The notes beneath the pieces were generated by a model. That model was given only the letters and a program-made list of their open reading frames with translations, searched no databases and had not been told where the DNA came from. Shown here piece after piece: positions 32,097 through 35,942 of a stretch of DNA of 35,942 bases. Made by a program: the position numbers and the translations under genes. This DNA is from Reyranellaceae bacterium (GTDB lineage Bacteria > Pseudomonadota > Alphaproteobacteria > Reyranellales > Reyranellaceae): positions 1-35,942 of the forward strand of contig JALHMM010000070.1 in assembly GCA_022844045.1 (NCBI GenBank). Reading direction: 5' to 3'. How positions within the stretch are numbered: position 1 is the first letter of the stretch; each line of letters begins with the position of its first letter.

Positions 32097-32143
32097 CGCT
32101 TCGGGTTTGGCTTTCCTAGAGGGGACCGAATCGTGACACAGAG

Positions 32144-32168
32144 CCCGCCGACGGTCTACTGCGGCGGG
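32144..32168 (-). other. Hairpin between the DUF2126 and ATP-grasp genes
   Basis: Seven-base arms (32144-32150 and 32162-32168, CCCGCCG/CGGCGGG) around an 11-base loop lie eight bases after the stop of the DUF2126 gene. No T run follows. It could stabilise the upstream message or lower read-through in the operon. Confidence 0.35.
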
Positions 32169-32175
32169 CCCGGCC

Positions 32176-35544
<3,369 letters not shown>

Positions 35545-35681
35545 CGGTCCGACTCAGCTCTCAGCGGGCGCTGCCCTCTATGGCGAGATGGAAAAATAAG
35601 CAAGAAGCGCACCACGCGTCATCTTACTGTTCCGTGGCGGATAGGGCTATCGCATCTGCGTCCTCGTGCCGTCGCTGGCGA

Positions 35682-35942
35682 TCATGCCGCCAGACTGGCG
35701 TGGGCGACGGCCAGGCGCCGCAGGCGATTGGCCTCGGCATAGGCGCCGACCGCCGCCAGCCCCGCCGGCGGCTCGCCATAGGGTGACGGGCGGCAGGCCA
35801 GGCTGATCGCCGGCAGCACGTCGCAGCGCAGGTCGCAGCCATCGGCGATCCACTGGTCGATCCACGCCTCGACGTCGGCCGGCGGCCCGCCGGGCAGGAA
35901 GTGCTGCAGCGCGCGGCCGATCGACTTGCGCCATTGCGCCAC
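35682..35942 (-). CDS. Hypothetical protein, N-terminus possibly beyond window edge
   Basis: An open frame of 86 codons ends with TGA at 35682 and reaches the right edge. GTG at the last bases could be its start, but it may extend outside the window. It reads AQWRKSIGRALQHFLPGG...ADVEAWIDQWIADGCDLR and ends VAHASLAA. I do not recognise the family. No signal peptide or membrane segment is visible in this part. It lies 137 bases upstream of the transglutaminase-DUF2126 gene on the same strand and may belong to that transcript. Confidence 0.6.
   Translation of the reverse strand: MAQWRKSIGRALQHFLPGGPPADVEAWIDQWIADGCDLRCDVLPAISLACRPSPYGEPPAGLAAVGAYAEANRLRRLAVAHASLAA

Overview
This is a gene-dense, roughly two-thirds G+C stretch of an alphaproteobacterial chromosome. 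The lineage is inferred from several features. The gene order lgt - MidA-like methyltransferase - pgeF sits beside ubiK and a YbjN-type gene. A cold-shock gene is followed directly by an extended IF-1 gene. A typical MlrC / hydantoinase / LLM-oxidoreductase catabolic repertoire is present. I would guess Rhodospirillales or a Reyranella-like group, at low confidence. No rRNA, tRNA, CRISPR array, prophage or transposase gene was seen.

Layout: (1) 1-4401, minus strand: an envelope operon with hldD (LPS heptose), lgt (lipoprotein acyltransferase), a MidA-like methyltransferase, pgeF (peptidoglycan editing), a possible 24-residue membrane peptide and a lipoprotein cut by the window edge. Divergent from it are ubiK and a YbjN-like gene. 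(2) 5564-7826: a fatty-acid desaturase, a small conserved protein, a cold-shock protein and IF-1. (3) 7823-12779, minus: a dimethylglycine/sarcosine-dehydrogenase-like flavoprotein and two paralogous serine beta-lactamase-fold hydrolases. (4) 12933-13680, minus: bacterioferritin and its ferredoxin bfd. (5) 13812-17684, plus: hydantoinase/oxoprolinase subunits A and B. (6) 17685-18649, minus: a DUF433/DUF5615 toxin-antitoxin pair with a well-formed promoter and overlapping palindromes. (7) 18773-26563: LLM flavin monooxygenase, GST, enoyl-CoA hydratase, D-aminoacylase-like amidohydrolase, MlrC-like M81 peptidase and an orphan peptide-binding protein, which together suggest scavenging of unusual amides and peptides. 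(8) 26711-28711, plus: a secreted DUF4394 protein, then a two-gene unit of a PGRP-type amidase and a small protein with a caspase-like His/Cys pattern. The amidase ribosome binding site is buried in an 11-bp hairpin. (9) 28719-35544, minus: an amidoligase-type cassette of a transglutaminase-DUF2126 protein, a circularly permuted ATP-grasp/Alpha-E fusion and a second transglutaminase. A partial gene lies upstream of it.

The most interesting parts are the amidase / caspase-like pair with its RNA hairpin and direct repeats, and the convergent amidoligase/transglutaminase cassette seven bases away. The cassette has been predicted as a peptide-ligating system but its product is unknown. Intergenic gaps carry at least six long imperfect or perfect palindromes of about four families, probably dispersed mobile repeats. 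Functions below rest on motifs and remembered family knowledge; no database search was run.
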